64,000 nucleotides of DNA, taken from positions 372,001 to 436,000 of the forward strand of contig NZ_JAIVLG010000006.1 of NCBI RefSeq assembly GCF_020524545.1. The letters are read 5' to 3'. The notes below the pieces were generated by a model. The model saw nothing but the letters and a program-made list of their open reading frames with translations, ran no database searches and had not been told where the DNA came from. The stretch comes from Microbacterium paraoxydans. GTDB taxonomy: Bacteria; Actinomycetota; Actinomycetes; Actinomycetales; Microbacteriaceae. Shown here piece by piece: positions 31,892 through 42,749 of the stretch. A program made the position numbers and the translations under genes. The stretch's first letter is position 1; every line of letters starts with the position of its first letter.

Positions 31892-34800
31892 ATGGGTCGA
31901 ACACCCCTCCGGATGGCAGCAGCCACCACCCTGGCGACGCTGTTCATCGCATCCACGGCAACCACCGGCTACGCGGCGACCGAGGAGGTGACGCACCCCG
32001 TCCCGGTCGCGGGCACCCCAGGGCACTACATCGTGGTCATGAAAGCAGACCCCCTCGCCACCTACGAGGGTGATCTGAAGGGTCTGAAGGCGACGAAGCC
32101 CGCAGAGGGCGAGCAGCTGGAGACCCAGTCGCAGGACTCGCAGCGTTACGTCAAGCACCTCGAATCCGAGCAGACCGACCTCGTCAGCGACATCGGCGTC
32201 ACCCCGGACACGACGTACCAGGTCGTGCTCAACGGGTTCAGCGCCGATCTCAGCGGCGAACAGGTCGATGCGCTTCGCGCCTCGAAGGACGTGTTGGGCG
32301 TGTACCCCGATGAGATCCGTCACCCGGATGCGCAGACGTCGACGGACTTCCTCGGGCTCGGGGATGACCGCAAGGGCCGCGGCGGAGTGTGGCAGCAGAC
32401 CGGAGGGGTCGACAAGGCCGGCGAAGGCGTCGTGGTCGGTGTGATCGACACCGGCATCGCCCCGGAGCACCCCTCGTTCGACGGCAAGAAGCTCAAGAAG
32501 CAGAAGAAGCAGCACGACCGGCACAAGGGCAAGCAGCCCTACACCGACGGGAAGTACGTCTACTTCGACAAGTCCGACGGCGGGCAGTTCCAGGCCGCGA
32601 TGGTCGAGGCGCAGGACTGGGACAAGCGCGACTACTCCTCCAAGCTCATCGGCGGGCAGTATTTCTACGCCGGGGCCGAAGCCGCCGGCTTCGATTTCCA
32701 GTACGACTACCTCTCGCCGCGGGATGGCGACGGTCACGGGTCGCACACCGCGAGCACCGCAGCGGGCAACTTCAAGGTCAAGGCTGCCATCGAGGACGTC
32801 GACTTCGGAACGGTCTCCGGCGTCGCGCCGGGGGCGAAGGTCGCCGCCTACAAGGCTTGCTACGTCGGTCCCGACCCGACGGTCACGAGCGATGACATCT
32901 GCGCGCTCAGCGACCTCGTCGCCGCGATCGACCAGGCCGTCGCCGACGGCGTCGACGTGATCAACTACTCGATCGGCGGCGGCGCCGCCAGCACCGTGTT
33001 GGCACCGGAGGACCTCGCGTTCTTCAACGCCGCGGCCGCAGGCGTCTTCGTCGCGACCAGTGCAGGCAACGACGGCCCGGACCCCGTGACCGCCGACCAC
33101 GCCTCGCCCTGGTACACGACGGTCGCCGCATCCACCATCCCCACCTGGGAGGGCACCGTGCAGTTCGACGGGTTCGAGCAGGCCGGCGCCTCGGTGAGCG
33201 TGCCCTTCGGTGAGAGCGTCACCGGCCCGTCCATCGCAGCGATCGACGCCGGTGCGGCGGGAGCGGCGGACCCGCAGCTCTGCCTGCCCGGCACCCTCGA
33301 CCCGGCGAAGGTCGCGGGACACATCGTCGTCTGCGACCGCGGCACCAACGCGCGTGCCGAGAAGTCGCAGGTCGTGAAGGACGCCGGCGGCATGGGCATG
33401 GTCCTGGTGAACGTGCCGGGCGGGGCGGACTCGCTCGACAACGACTTCCACGCAGTGCCCACCGTCCACCTCAACGCCGTGCACCGCGAGGCCGTGCTCG
33501 CGTACGTGCAGGGCGGCGTCGATCGGCCGATCACGCTGATCGGAGAGAACACGACCGGTGTGACCACCCCCACGCCGCAGATCGCAGGATTCTCGAGCCG
33601 CGGGCCGATGCTCGCCGACGGCAGCGACGTGCTGAAGCCCGACGTGGCGGCCCCCGGCGTGGCGATCCTCGCTGCGACGAACAACGCCCCCGGGGAGAAG
33701 CCGACCTTCGGCATCCTCTCCGGCACGTCGATGGCTTCGCCGCACGTCGCCGGCCTCGGAGCGCTCTACCTCGGTGAGCACCCGAAGGCGACGCCGGCGG
33801 AGATCCGTTCTGCGATGATGACCACCGCGTACGACACCGTCCTGCCCGACGGTTCGAAGAACACGAACCCGTTCGAACAGGGTGCGGGCCAGGTCGACCC
33901 GACGCGGTATCTCAACCCCGGTCTGCTCTACCTCAACGGCGTGAAGGACTGGGCGGCGTTCCTCGACGGGAAGGGCCTGTCGGACTTCCCCGGCATCGAT
34001 CCCATCGACGGCAGCGACCTGAATCAGGCATCGATCTCGATCGGCTCGCTGGCCAGCGCGCAGACCGTGACCCGGTCGGTCACGTCGACCCAGAAGGGCA
34101 CGTTCACCGCGAAGGCCTCCGTGCCGGGAGTGAACATCAAGGTCGCACCTCAGCAGCTGACGTTCGACAAGCCGGGGCAGACGAAGACCTTCACGGTCAC
34201 CTTCGACAACACCGACGCCCCGGTGGAGCAGTGGGCGACCGGCACGCTCACCTGGACGAGCAAGAAGAACACGGTGCGCTCTCCGATCGCGGTGTTCCCC
34301 GTGACGGCGGATGCCCCGGCGGAGGTCACGGGCACCGGCGCGGACGGCAGCACTGCGGTCGAGATCACCCCCGGTCTCGACGGCGATCTGGCGCTCGACC
34401 TCTCGGGCCTGACCGCGTTCGACCTGCTCAGCGACCCGGACAACCCGGTCGAGGGGCATTCGGGCGACGAGAACTCCGGAGACGCGAACAAGGACGTGGC
34501 ATGGATCGTCGATGTGCCGGAGGGGACCACCCTCTCGCGGTTCGACCTCGATTCCTCGGACGACGACGGCAGCGACCTCGACCTCACCGTGTACCGCGTG
34601 GTGAGTGCGGACGACCTGCGGTACTACGAGCGGTGGCAGTCGGCGACCGGTTCGGCGGACGAGCAGGTCACGATCCCCGCACCGACGGCCGGGACCTACC
34701 TCGTGGTCGCGAACATGTACTCGACGACGGGTCCGATGACGTGGGACATGACCTACGCCAACGTGCAGCCCGGCGGAGAGGGCGCGTTCGCCGCGACCCC

Positions 34801-35095
34801 GAACCCGATCGCCGCCGTCCGTGGTGAGAGGACCAGCTACGAGCTCAGCTGGACCGGTCTCGCCGCAGGCACCCGGTATCTCGGGCTGGTCCGCTACGGC
34901 GACTCGGAGGTCCGCACCGTGGTGACCGTCACCGTCCCGGCGGGTGAAGCACCCGACGCGGAGGTCCCGCCGACCGAAGCGCCCGAGATCGAGGCGCCTG
35001 AGACGGAGGCTCCCCCGACGGAAGCCCCCGAGACGGACGCCCCGCCGACGCAGGCGCCCGAGACGGAGGCTCCGCCGACGGCCAAGCCGGAGTAG
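31892..35095 (+). CDS. Secreted subtilisin-like serine protease (S8)
   Basis: 1067 residues. Signal peptide to about residue 29. An I9-type propeptide (about 35-145) is followed by the S8 domain with catalytic D186 (VIDTGI), H282 (DGHGSHT) and S613 (GTSMASPHV), interrupted by a PA insert (about 400-520). Near residue 200 is a Lys-rich insertion. Then come Fn3-like and pre-peptidase C-terminal domains and a Pro/Thr/Glu-rich tail of EAPPTEAPETDAPPT-type repeats. No sortase motif, so it is probably released or held loosely at the wall. Likely role: extracellular protein degradation. Confidence 0.93.
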   Translation: MGRTPLRMAAATTLATLFIASTATTGYAATEEVTHPVPVAGTPGHYIVVMKADPLATYEGDLKGLKATKPAEGEQLETQSQDSQRYVKHLESEQTDLVSDIGVTPDTTYQVVLNGFSADLSGEQVDALRASKDVLGVYPDEIRHPDAQTSTDFLGLGDDRKGRGGVWQQTGGVDKAGEGVVVGVIDTGIAPEHPSFDGKKLKKQKKQHDRHKGKQPYTDGKYVYFDKSDGGQFQAAMVEAQDWDKRDYSSKLIGGQYFYAGAEAAGFDFQYDYLSPRDGDGHGSHTASTAAGNFKVKAAIEDVDFGTVSGVAPGAKVAAYKACYVGPDPTVTSDDICALSDLVAAIDQAVADGVDVINYSIGGGAASTVLAPEDLAFFNAAAAGVFVATSAGNDGPDPVTADHASPWYTTVAASTIPTWEGTVQFDGFEQAGASVSVPFGESVTGPSIAAIDAGAAGAADPQLCLPGTLDPAKVAGHIVVCDRGTNARAEKSQVVKDAGGMGMVLVNVPGGADSLDNDFHAVPTVHLNAVHREAVLAYVQGGVDRPITLIGENTTGVTTPTPQIAGFSSRGPMLADGSDVLKPDVAAPGVAILAATNNAPGEKPTFGILSGTSMASPHVAGLGALYLGEHPKATPAEIRSAMMTTAYDTVLPDGSKNTNPFEQGAGQVDPTRYLNPGLLYLNGVKDWAAFLDGKGLSDFPGIDPIDGSDLNQASISIGSLASAQTVTRSVTSTQKGTFTAKASVPGVNIKVAPQQLTFDKPGQTKTFTVTFDNTDAPVEQWATGTLTWTSKKNTVRSPIAVFPVTADAPAEVTGTGADGSTAVEITPGLDGDLALDLSGLTAFDLLSDPDNPVEGHSGDENSGDANKDVAWIVDVPEGTTLSRFDLDSSDDDGSDLDLTVYRVVSADDLRYYERWQSATGSADEQVTIPAPTAGTYLVVANMYSTTGPMTWDMTYANVQPGGEGAFAATPNPIAAVRGERTSYELSWTGLAAGTRYLGLVRYGDSEVRTVVTVTVPAGEAPDAEVPPTEAPEIEAPETEAPPTEAPETDAPPTQAPETEAPPTAKPE

Positions 35096-35104
35096 CCCCC
35101 ACAG

Positions 35105-35142
35105 CACAGCGCCCCGCGGTCTCCCTTCCGCGGGGCGCTGTG
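35105..35142 (+). terminator. Strong hairpin after the subtilase gene
   Basis: Perfect 15-bp stem CACAGCGCCCCGCGG (35105-35119) with its complement at 35128-35142 and an eight-base loop, ten bases after the stop codon. No long T-run follows, as is common in high-GC actinobacteria. Confidence 0.85.
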
Positions 35143-35209
35143 TGCGTCCGGTACCCTCCCGGCAGGAACAGGACGCGACCACATCCAGCTTGTCTCTTGC
35201 TGCGCCGAC

Positions 35210-35250
35210 CGAATCGTGATTCGATGCGGGACTACTGAATCATGATTCAG
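35210..35250. promoter_or_regulatory. Twin TetR operators
   Basis: CGAATCGTGATTCG (35210-35223) is a palindrome with one mismatched pair, and CTGAATCATGATTCAG (35235-35250) is a perfect 16-bp palindrome sharing the core GAATC(A/G)TGATTC. Centres are 26 bases apart. They precede the TetR start by 22-63 bases and probably control the tetR-aidB pair. Confidence 0.75.
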
Positions 35251-35272
35251 CCGGATCCGGCAGGGAGACGAC

Positions 35273-35890
35273 ATGGGAGAGAGAAGACGCGGCCGAGTGA
35301 ATGTCGACGCCGGGGATCGTCGACGCGAGCTGCGGGACGCGGCGAGCGGCATCGTGCGCGAGGAGGGCTTCGGTGCGGCCACCGTGAAGGCGATCACGGC
35401 GCGTGCGGGCATGAGCGCCGGACTGCTCTACACGTATGCGGACAGTGTCGACGATCTGCTCGCCGAGGTCTTCCGACAGTGCGCGGGGGTCGAGCTGACG
35501 GCGGTGGACGAGGCGGTGCGTGCTGCGCCCGACGACGCTCGCGCGCGCCTGATCGCGCTGATCGAGACCTTCGCGGTGCGTGCGCTTCGCGGACGGCGAC
35601 TGGCCTGGGCCCTCCTCGCCGAGCCCGTCGGCCGCGCCATCGATGAGGAGCGTCTCGCCTACCGACGCGGCTATGCCGCCCTGCTCGCCGAGATCGTCCG
35701 ACGGGGGATCGCTGCGGAGCGTTTCGCCCCGCAGGATCCGGAGATCACCGCGGCAGGGCTCGTCGGCGCGATCGGCGAAGCGCTCACCGGGCCGCTCTCC
35801 CCGGTCTCGGGTGTCGAAGACGCACCCGATCCGGAATCCGTGGTGGCGGCGATCACCGATCTCTGCCTGCGCGCGGTGGGGGAGAGATGA
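35273..35890 (+). CDS. TetR family regulator of the AidB-like gene
   Basis: 205 residues. The helix-turn-helix is at about residues 36-60 (GFGAATVKAITARAGMSAGLLYTY), with a typical TetR C-terminal helical domain. The gene overlaps the next one (ATGA), so the two are co-translated. Two well-formed palindromes in its promoter are the likely binding sites. GGGAGA precedes the ATG. The ligand is unknown; by context it may be an acyl-CoA or an alkylated compound. Confidence 0.88.
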   Translation: MGERRRGRVNVDAGDRRRELRDAASGIVREEGFGAATVKAITARAGMSAGLLYTYADSVDDLLAEVFRQCAGVELTAVDEAVRAAPDDARARLIALIETFAVRALRGRRLAWALLAEPVGRAIDEERLAYRRGYAALLAEIVRRGIAAERFAPQDPEITAAGLVGAIGEALTGPLSPVSGVEDAPDPESVVAAITDLCLRAVGER

Positions 35891-37503
35891 GCACGCATCA
35901 CGTCACGAACCAGGCGCCGGGGCGTGTGGACGTGGATGAGTACGGCACGAACACGGCGCTCGTCGAAGGCGTCGAGCACTATGAAGCCGCCTGGGCGCAC
36001 GACGGGCTTCACGAGATCGGCGTCCGCGTGGGCGGCGAGCAGTTCCAGGAGGATGCGCGACGGGCCAACCGGAACAAGCCGGTCCTGCGCACGCACGATC
36101 GCTGGGGGCATCGCATCGACGAGGTCGAGTACGACCCGTCCTACCACCGCGTGCTCGGCGCGGCGGTCGCGGCGGGGGCGCACACCGCGGCCTTCACCGA
36201 CCCCCGGCCCGGCGCCAACGTCGCTCGTGCGGCCTCTTTCATGCTGTTCGCCCAGGTCGAGCCCGGGCACGCGTGCCCGGTGTCGATGACGCATTCCGTC
36301 GTCCCGGTCGTCGCCGCGCAGCCCGAACTGGCCGCGCAGTGGATGCCGCGGCTGCTGTCGACCCGATACGACGGTGCGCTCTCGCCCGGCAAACCGGGCG
36401 CGCTGTTCGGCATGGCCATGACGGAGAAGCAGGGCGGCTCGGATGTGCGCTCGAACACCACCGTCGCCGCGCCGCTCGGGGGCGGGCGGTACGCGCTCAC
36501 GGGGCACAAGTGGTTCTGCTCCGCGCCGATGTCTGACGCCTTCCTCGTGCTCGCTCAGGCGCCGGGCGGCCTCTCCTGCTTCCTGCTCCCGCGCCTGCGC
36601 GAAGACGGCGCGCGCAACGAGATCCGGATCATGCGGCTGAAGGACAAGCTCGGCAACGTCTCCAACGCGTCGAGCGAGGTCGAATACGAAGGAGCCGTCG
36701 CCCACCTCGTCGGGGAAGAGGGGCGCGGTGTGCGCACGATCATCGAGATGGTCACCCGCACGCGGCTGGACTGCATCCTGGGGTCACTGGCAGGCATGCG
36801 CCAGGCGACAGCCGAAGCAGCCTGGCACGTGCGTCATCGGTCCGCGTTCGGCCGCACGCTCATCGACCAGCCGGCCATGGCCGCCGTCATCGCCGACCTG
36901 CAGCTCGAGACCGAGGGCGCGACCGCTGCGGCACTCAGACTCGCACGCGCCTATGACGCCGATGCCGACGAACAGGAGGTCGCTTTCCGTCGCCTCGGCA
37001 CTGCGGTCATGAAGTACTGGGTCTGCAAGCGCGGACCCGCGCATGCGGCGGAAGCGCTCGAGTGCCTCGGCGGCAACGGCATCACCGAGGACTTCTCGCT
37101 CGCCCAGCGCTACCGCGAGCAGCCGGTGATGGCGGTGTGGGAGGGGTCGGGCAACGTCATCGCCCTCGACGTGCTGCGCGCACTGGCACGCGAGCCGCGA
37201 TCCTTCGAGGCGTTCGACGCCGAGGTGGCGCGCGCCGCCGGGCAGGATCCCCGACTCGATGCGCACCTCGCCCGTACGCGGGATCTGGTGCGCAGCATCA
37301 CGGGGGATCCCGCCGCCGAGGCGAGGGTGCGAATGCTGGTCGCCGATCTGGCGTTGTCGCTGGAGGCGTCGCTGCTGATCCGGACCGCGCCCTCTGCCGT
37401 CGCCGAGGGATTCCTCGCGGCGCGCCTCGGTGAGAGGGCGGGGTACCTGTTCGGCGAGCTCCCCGATGGTGTCGACTCGGAAGCCATCGCCGCCCGGGCG
37501 TGA
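35887..37503 (+). CDS. AidB-like acyl-CoA dehydrogenase family protein
   Basis: 538 residues, the length of AidB (about 540) rather than of ordinary acyl-CoA dehydrogenases (about 385). N-terminal similarity to E. coli AidB includes HHVTNQAPG, RANRNKPVLRTHDRWGHRIDEVEYDPSYH and ASFMLFAQVEPGHACPVSMTHS. FAD-domain motif FGMAMTEKQGGSDVRSN and the late CLGGNGITEDFSLAQRYREQPVMAVWEGSGNV are present. AidB binds DNA and protects against alkylation in enterobacteria; the biochemical reaction remains unclear. Control by the coupled TetR is likely, not by Ada. Confidence 0.88.
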   Translation: MSTHHVTNQAPGRVDVDEYGTNTALVEGVEHYEAAWAHDGLHEIGVRVGGEQFQEDARRANRNKPVLRTHDRWGHRIDEVEYDPSYHRVLGAAVAAGAHTAAFTDPRPGANVARAASFMLFAQVEPGHACPVSMTHSVVPVVAAQPELAAQWMPRLLSTRYDGALSPGKPGALFGMAMTEKQGGSDVRSNTTVAAPLGGGRYALTGHKWFCSAPMSDAFLVLAQAPGGLSCFLLPRLREDGARNEIRIMRLKDKLGNVSNASSEVEYEGAVAHLVGEEGRGVRTIIEMVTRTRLDCILGSLAGMRQATAEAAWHVRHRSAFGRTLIDQPAMAAVIADLQLETEGATAAALRLARAYDADADEQEVAFRRLGTAVMKYWVCKRGPAHAAEALECLGGNGITEDFSLAQRYREQPVMAVWEGSGNVIALDVLRALAREPRSFEAFDAEVARAAGQDPRLDAHLARTRDLVRSITGDPAAEARVRMLVADLALSLEASLLIRTAPSAVAEGFLAARLGERAGYLFGELPDGVDSEAIAARA

Positions 37504-37519
37504 CGGCTTCCGAGTCGCG

Positions 37520-38437
37520 TCAGATCTTGCGGCTGCGCGGCATGAGCCGCACGGGGGGCAGCGGCGGAGCGGGGATGCGCACGTCGTGTCCCGCCACGAC
37601 ACCGAAGCGGTCGGATGCCGCCTCCCAGGCCTCGCGCGCGTCGGCGATCTCCTCGTGCGAGCGGCCGGCGAAGTTCCACCACATCACGATGTCGGCCTCG
37701 AACGGCTCGCCGCCGAGCAGGAACAGCAGCGCCCCTTCGTCGCTCGACACCTCCACGCTCTCGCGGGAGTCGCCGAGGTAGAGCAGGCCGTTGCGGTCGA
37801 GAGGGTGCTCGGCCACGACCGCATCGCCCTCGACCAGCATCAGCGCGTGCTCCCAGTCGGCTCGCAGGGGGAGCCGTACCCGGGTGCCGGGGGAGAGCAC
37901 GATCTCGGCACCGACGATCGGGGTATGGACCGTCGCGGGCGAGCGCACGCCGTGGAACTCGCCGAGCACGACCGTCGCTTCGGCAGCCGTCCCCTCCTCC
38001 GCGGGGAGTGCGAGCGCGGGCAGCTCGGTGTGCCGTTCGAATCCGGGGGCTCCGCGGCGGGCGGACTCGGGCAGCACCACCCACAACTGCAGCGCGTCGA
38101 GCGGCACGGGGCCGTCGCCGATCGAATACTCCGAATGCGAGATGCCGTTCCCGGCCGTCATCAGGTTCAGCTGGCCGCGTCGCAGGTCCGCATCGCTGCC
38201 GAGCGAGTCGCGGTGGCGGATCTCCCCGACGAGCGGCCAGGTCACGGTCTGCAGTCCGATGTGCGGATGCGGCTCGACCCGCATCTTCGTGTCGGCAGGT
38301 CCGAACCGGTCGAGGAAGCACCAGGCGCCGATCGTCGGCAGATTCCGGTGCGGCAGGGCGCGCAGCACGTTCATCCCCCGCACGCCGCCGAGCGGAACCT
38401 CCCGCGGTTCCAGGATCAGTCGGTGCTGTCCGATCAT
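37520..38437 (-). CDS. Pirin family protein
   Basis: 305 residues, bicupin fold. N-terminal cupin motif: EPHPHIGLQTVTWPLVGEIRHRDS (metal-binding His residues) and AGNGISHSEY. The C-terminal cupin ends near LGGEPF. Bacterial pirins can be quercetinases or interact with metabolic enzymes; this one carries no specific hint. The ATG overlaps the stop of the acetyltransferase gene (ATGA), so the two form a small operon. Confidence 0.9.
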   Translation of the reverse strand: MIGQHRLILEPREVPLGGVRGMNVLRALPHRNLPTIGAWCFLDRFGPADTKMRVEPHPHIGLQTVTWPLVGEIRHRDSLGSDADLRRGQLNLMTAGNGISHSEYSIGDGPVPLDALQLWVVLPESARRGAPGFERHTELPALALPAEEGTAAEATVVLGEFHGVRSPATVHTPIVGAEIVLSPGTRVRLPLRADWEHALMLVEGDAVVAEHPLDRNGLLYLGDSRESVEVSSDEGALLFLLGGEPFEADIVMWWNFAGRSHEEIADAREAWEAASDRFGVVAGHDVRIPAPPLPPVRLMPRSRKI

Positions 38438-38778
38438 TCCGCCCGCCCGGTCGGGTCCTCACCTGCGGATCCTGCGCGACCTGCGGGAGCCTTCGGCCAG
38501 CGGATCTCCGCACCGGGGATCTCGTGCGTCTCGAGGTACTTCGCGATGTACGGGCACAGTGGCACGATCGCCTCGCCGCGCCCGGCCGCATCCGTCAGCG
38601 CTTGGGAGGCCAGCTTCCCGGCCAATCCCTGGCCCTGGAATGCCGGGTCGATCTCGGTGTGGAGGAAACGGATGGATCCGGCGCGGAGATCGAAGGCCGC
38701 GAAGCCCGCCAGCACATCGCCCGAGTGGAGCTCGTAGCGCGATTCGCCCTCGTTGCGGGTCACGGTGATGTCGGTCAT
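38434..38778 (-). CDS. Short GNAT family N-acetyltransferase (YjdJ-like)
   Basis: 114 residues, the mini-GNAT type of about 90-110 residues. The central motif RFLHTEIDPAFQGQGLAGKLASQALTDA contains the acetyl-CoA pyrophosphate loop QGQGLAG, followed by PLCPYIAKYLETH. AAGGAGC precedes the ATG. Target unknown. It is first in a two-gene operon with pirin. Confidence 0.9.
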   Translation of the reverse strand: MTDITVTRNEGESRYELHSGDVLAGFAAFDLRAGSIRFLHTEIDPAFQGQGLAGKLASQALTDAAGRGEAIVPLCPYIAKYLETHEIPGAEIRWPKAPAGRAGSAGEDPTGRAE

Positions 38779-38843
38779 CGGCGCTCCTTCGTACGGGTTT
38801 CCTCCAACCTACGCCCGTGTGCCCGGGGTGGGGCGCGCGGGCC

Positions 38844-38920
38844 AAAACCCAGACGACCTGAGCCACCGACGGCGTTTCGAAGCGCGCCACGCCGTGCGGG
38901 AGACGGACGGTCTGGGTTTT
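38844..38920. repeat. Widely spaced intergenic palindrome
   Basis: AAAACCCAGAC (38844-38854) and its exact complement GTCTGGGTTTT (38910-38920) enclose 55 bases that contain further GC-rich inverted pairs. It lies between the divergent acetyltransferase and recQ genes, so it is not a simple terminator. Confidence 0.55.
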
Positions 38921-38987
38921 CGCGCGATCATCCCTCGCCTGTGGAGGGCACGTCCCCCGCGTGGGTGGGGGTGGCTACGCTGGAGGG

Positions 38988-41033
<2,046 letters not shown>

Positions 41034-41084
41034 GCGCAACGTCCCCGCTGAGCCTCCGGATCGCCGGACGAGAGTTCGTGCGTC

Positions 41085-41121
41085 TTGAACACTTGCCTAT
41101 ATAGGTATATGTTTTGCCTAT
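41085..41121 (+). promoter_or_regulatory. ArsR promoter/operator, probably leaderless
   Basis: TTGAAC (41085-41090) as -35 and the AT-rich TATATG/TATGTT (41106-41113) as -10 place transcription start near the ATG at 41120. The direct repeat TTGCCTAT (41093-41100, 41114-41121; 21 bases apart) and the palindrome CCTATATAGG (41097-41106) are likely ArsR contact sites. Confidence 0.6.
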
Positions 41122-41461
41122 GGCACGAGCAGCGACGAATTCGGATGTCTTCAACGCGATCGCCGAGCCGCGGCGCCGCGACATCCTGGCGCTGTTGCGC
41201 AGCGGGGAGCGGCCCGTGACCGAGCTCTCCGAAGCGCTCGGGATGACCCAGCCGGGCGCATCCAAGCACCTGCGGGTGCTCCGCGAGGTCGGGCTCGTGC
41301 AGGATCGGCGGGACGGCAAGCAGCGCGTGTACGGACTCGACGCCCGCGGACTGCGGGCGGTTCACGAATGGACCGGCGGATTCGAGCAGTTCTGGAGCGA
41401 GAGCTTCGACCGACTCGACGCGTACGCGCAGGAACTGAAACAGGAGAGGCGACAGGAATAG
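41120..41461 (+). CDS. ArsR family regulator
   Basis: 113 residues from the ATG at 41120. Winged helix with VFNAIAEPRRRDILALLRSG and the recognition helix region MTQPGASKHLRVLREVGLV. No Cys metal site, as in the ArsR-SRPBCC group where the regulator is paired with an AHSA1-type protein. No SD sequence is visible before the ATG, in line with a leaderless transcript. The next gene starts three bases after the stop. Confidence 0.9.
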   Translation: MARAATNSDVFNAIAEPRRRDILALLRSGERPVTELSEALGMTQPGASKHLRVLREVGLVQDRRDGKQRVYGLDARGLRAVHEWTGGFEQFWSESFDRLDAYAQELKQERRQE

Positions 41462-41464
41462 CAC

Positions 41465-41938
41465 ATGGACACGACGACGGATCGCGAGATCGTGATCTCG
41501 CGCATGATCGACGCGCCGCGCGAGCTGGTGTTCGAGGCGTTCACCGAGGTGCGACATCTGTCGCGGTGGTGGGGCCCTTCCGGGTTCACCACCACGACCT
41601 CCTCGTTCGACTTCCGGGTCGGCGGCGCGTGGGAGTTCGTGATGCACGGGCCGGACGGCACCGACTACCCCGAGTGGATCACATGGACCGAGATCCTCGC
41701 TCCGGAGCGGATCGCGATGCTCCACGGCGAGTACCGCGACGACCCGGACGCCTTCGAATCGGTGCTGACCTTCGGGGCAGAGGGGGAGCGGACCCGTATC
41801 GAGATGCGCACGGTGTTCCCGACGGCGGAACTGCGGAACGAAGCGGTCGAGAAGTACGGCGCGATCGAGGGAGGCCGGCAGACTCTGGCGAGCCTGGCGG
41901 CGTTCGTCGAGGAGCGGGCGAGCGAGGGAACGAGCTGA
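41465..41938 (+). CDS. SRPBCC/AHSA1 domain protein
   Basis: 157 residues, a single START-like fold of the AHSA1 group: REIVISRMIDAPRELVFEAFTEVRHLSRWWGPSGFTT and GAWEFVMHGPDGTDYPEWITW. Such proteins bind hydrophobic ligands and are almost always next to ArsR genes of the preceding type. It overlaps the next start codon by one base (TGATG). Ligand unknown. Confidence 0.9.
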   Translation: MDTTTDREIVISRMIDAPRELVFEAFTEVRHLSRWWGPSGFTTTTSSFDFRVGGAWEFVMHGPDGTDYPEWITWTEILAPERIAMLHGEYRDDPDAFESVLTFGAEGERTRIEMRTVFPTAELRNEAVEKYGAIEGGRQTLASLAAFVEERASEGTS

Positions 41939-42558
41939 TGGCCGGCGTCGTGTTCTTCAGCGTCTCGATGTCGCTCGACGGTTTCATCGCGCCCGAGTCG
42001 CCCGACGAGCTGATGGGGCAGCAGTGGATGGAACTGCAGAGGTGGGTGTTCCGGCAGCGCTTCTTCCGTGAGAACCTCCGGCTCGGCGAGGGTGGCGAGG
42101 AAGGGCGCGACAACGACATCGTGCGCGAGACGTTCGAGCGCACCGGCGCAAGCGTGATGGGCAAGCGGATGTTCGACGCGGGTGAGCATGCCTGGCCGGA
42201 GGACCCGCCGTTCCACACTCCCGTTTTCGTCCTCACCCATGAGCAGCGCGAGCCGTGGGAGCGGCAGGGCGGCACCACGTTCCACTTCGTGGACGACGGC
42301 ATCCGGTCGGCACTCGACCGCGCCCGTGTCGCGGCGGGGGACCGGGACGTGCGCATCGCGGGCGGCGCGGAGACGATCGTGCAGTACCTCGACGCCGGCC
42401 TGGTCGACGAGTTCCACATCGCGCTCTCCCCGGTGCTGTTCGGCGCGGGCGTCCGTCTCTTCGGCGGAGTGGATGCCGGGCGCGTGGAGCTGGATCTGGT
42501 GTCGGCGGAGCACTCTCCGCAGACCACGCATCTTCGCTACGCCGTGCGACGGCGCTGA
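41938..42558 (+). CDS. Dihydrofolate reductase family protein (RibD C-terminal-like)
   Basis: 206 residues. The RibD-C/DHFR-like fold is shown by FSVSMSLDGFIAPE at the start, SVMGKRMFD in the middle and DVRIAGGAETIVQYLDAGLVDEFHIALSPVLFGAGVRLF at the end. These proteins probably reduce small heterocycles with NADPH; physiological substrates are mostly unknown. Third gene of the arsR-SRPBCC operon, coupled by overlap. Confidence 0.9.
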   Translation: MAGVVFFSVSMSLDGFIAPESPDELMGQQWMELQRWVFRQRFFRENLRLGEGGEEGRDNDIVRETFERTGASVMGKRMFDAGEHAWPEDPPFHTPVFVLTHEQREPWERQGGTTFHFVDDGIRSALDRARVAAGDRDVRIAGGAETIVQYLDAGLVDEFHIALSPVLFGAGVRLFGGVDAGRVELDLVSAEHSPQTTHLRYAVRRR

Positions 42559-42569
42559 CCGGACGGTGA

Positions 42570-42668
42570 TCAGCGTGCGGGAAGCACGTCGCTCAGATGC
42601 GCCCGCAGCTGCTCGGCGACGTCGACCGCACTCCGATCGTAGAGCCACTGGGCATACCAGAATTCTGG
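42570..42668 (-). pseudogene. C-terminal remnant of a deleted gene
   Basis: An open stretch of about 30 codons ending at TCA 42570-42572 encodes EFWYAQWLYDRSAVDVAEQL and a normal-looking tail ending VLPAR. There is no start codon, and an in-frame stop occurs a few codons upstream, where the sequence turns AT-rich at the palindrome CCAGAATTCTGG (42657-42668). It resembles the end of a helical regulator, but the family is not certain. Probably truncated when the neighbouring island was inserted. Confidence 0.5.
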
Positions 42669-42749
42669 AATTCAATTGCCTTTGAACGCCGCGCGGTTGG
42701 ATTGCCTACCTAAGGTGGTGCCAAGTTGAGGCTACAAGGTGGGAGGACG

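Noticed and set aside
31745..35182. 1145-codon minus-strand frame opposite the subtilase gene
   Set aside because: The plus strand has a signal peptide and complete S8 catalytic triad; the antisense frame has no family features.
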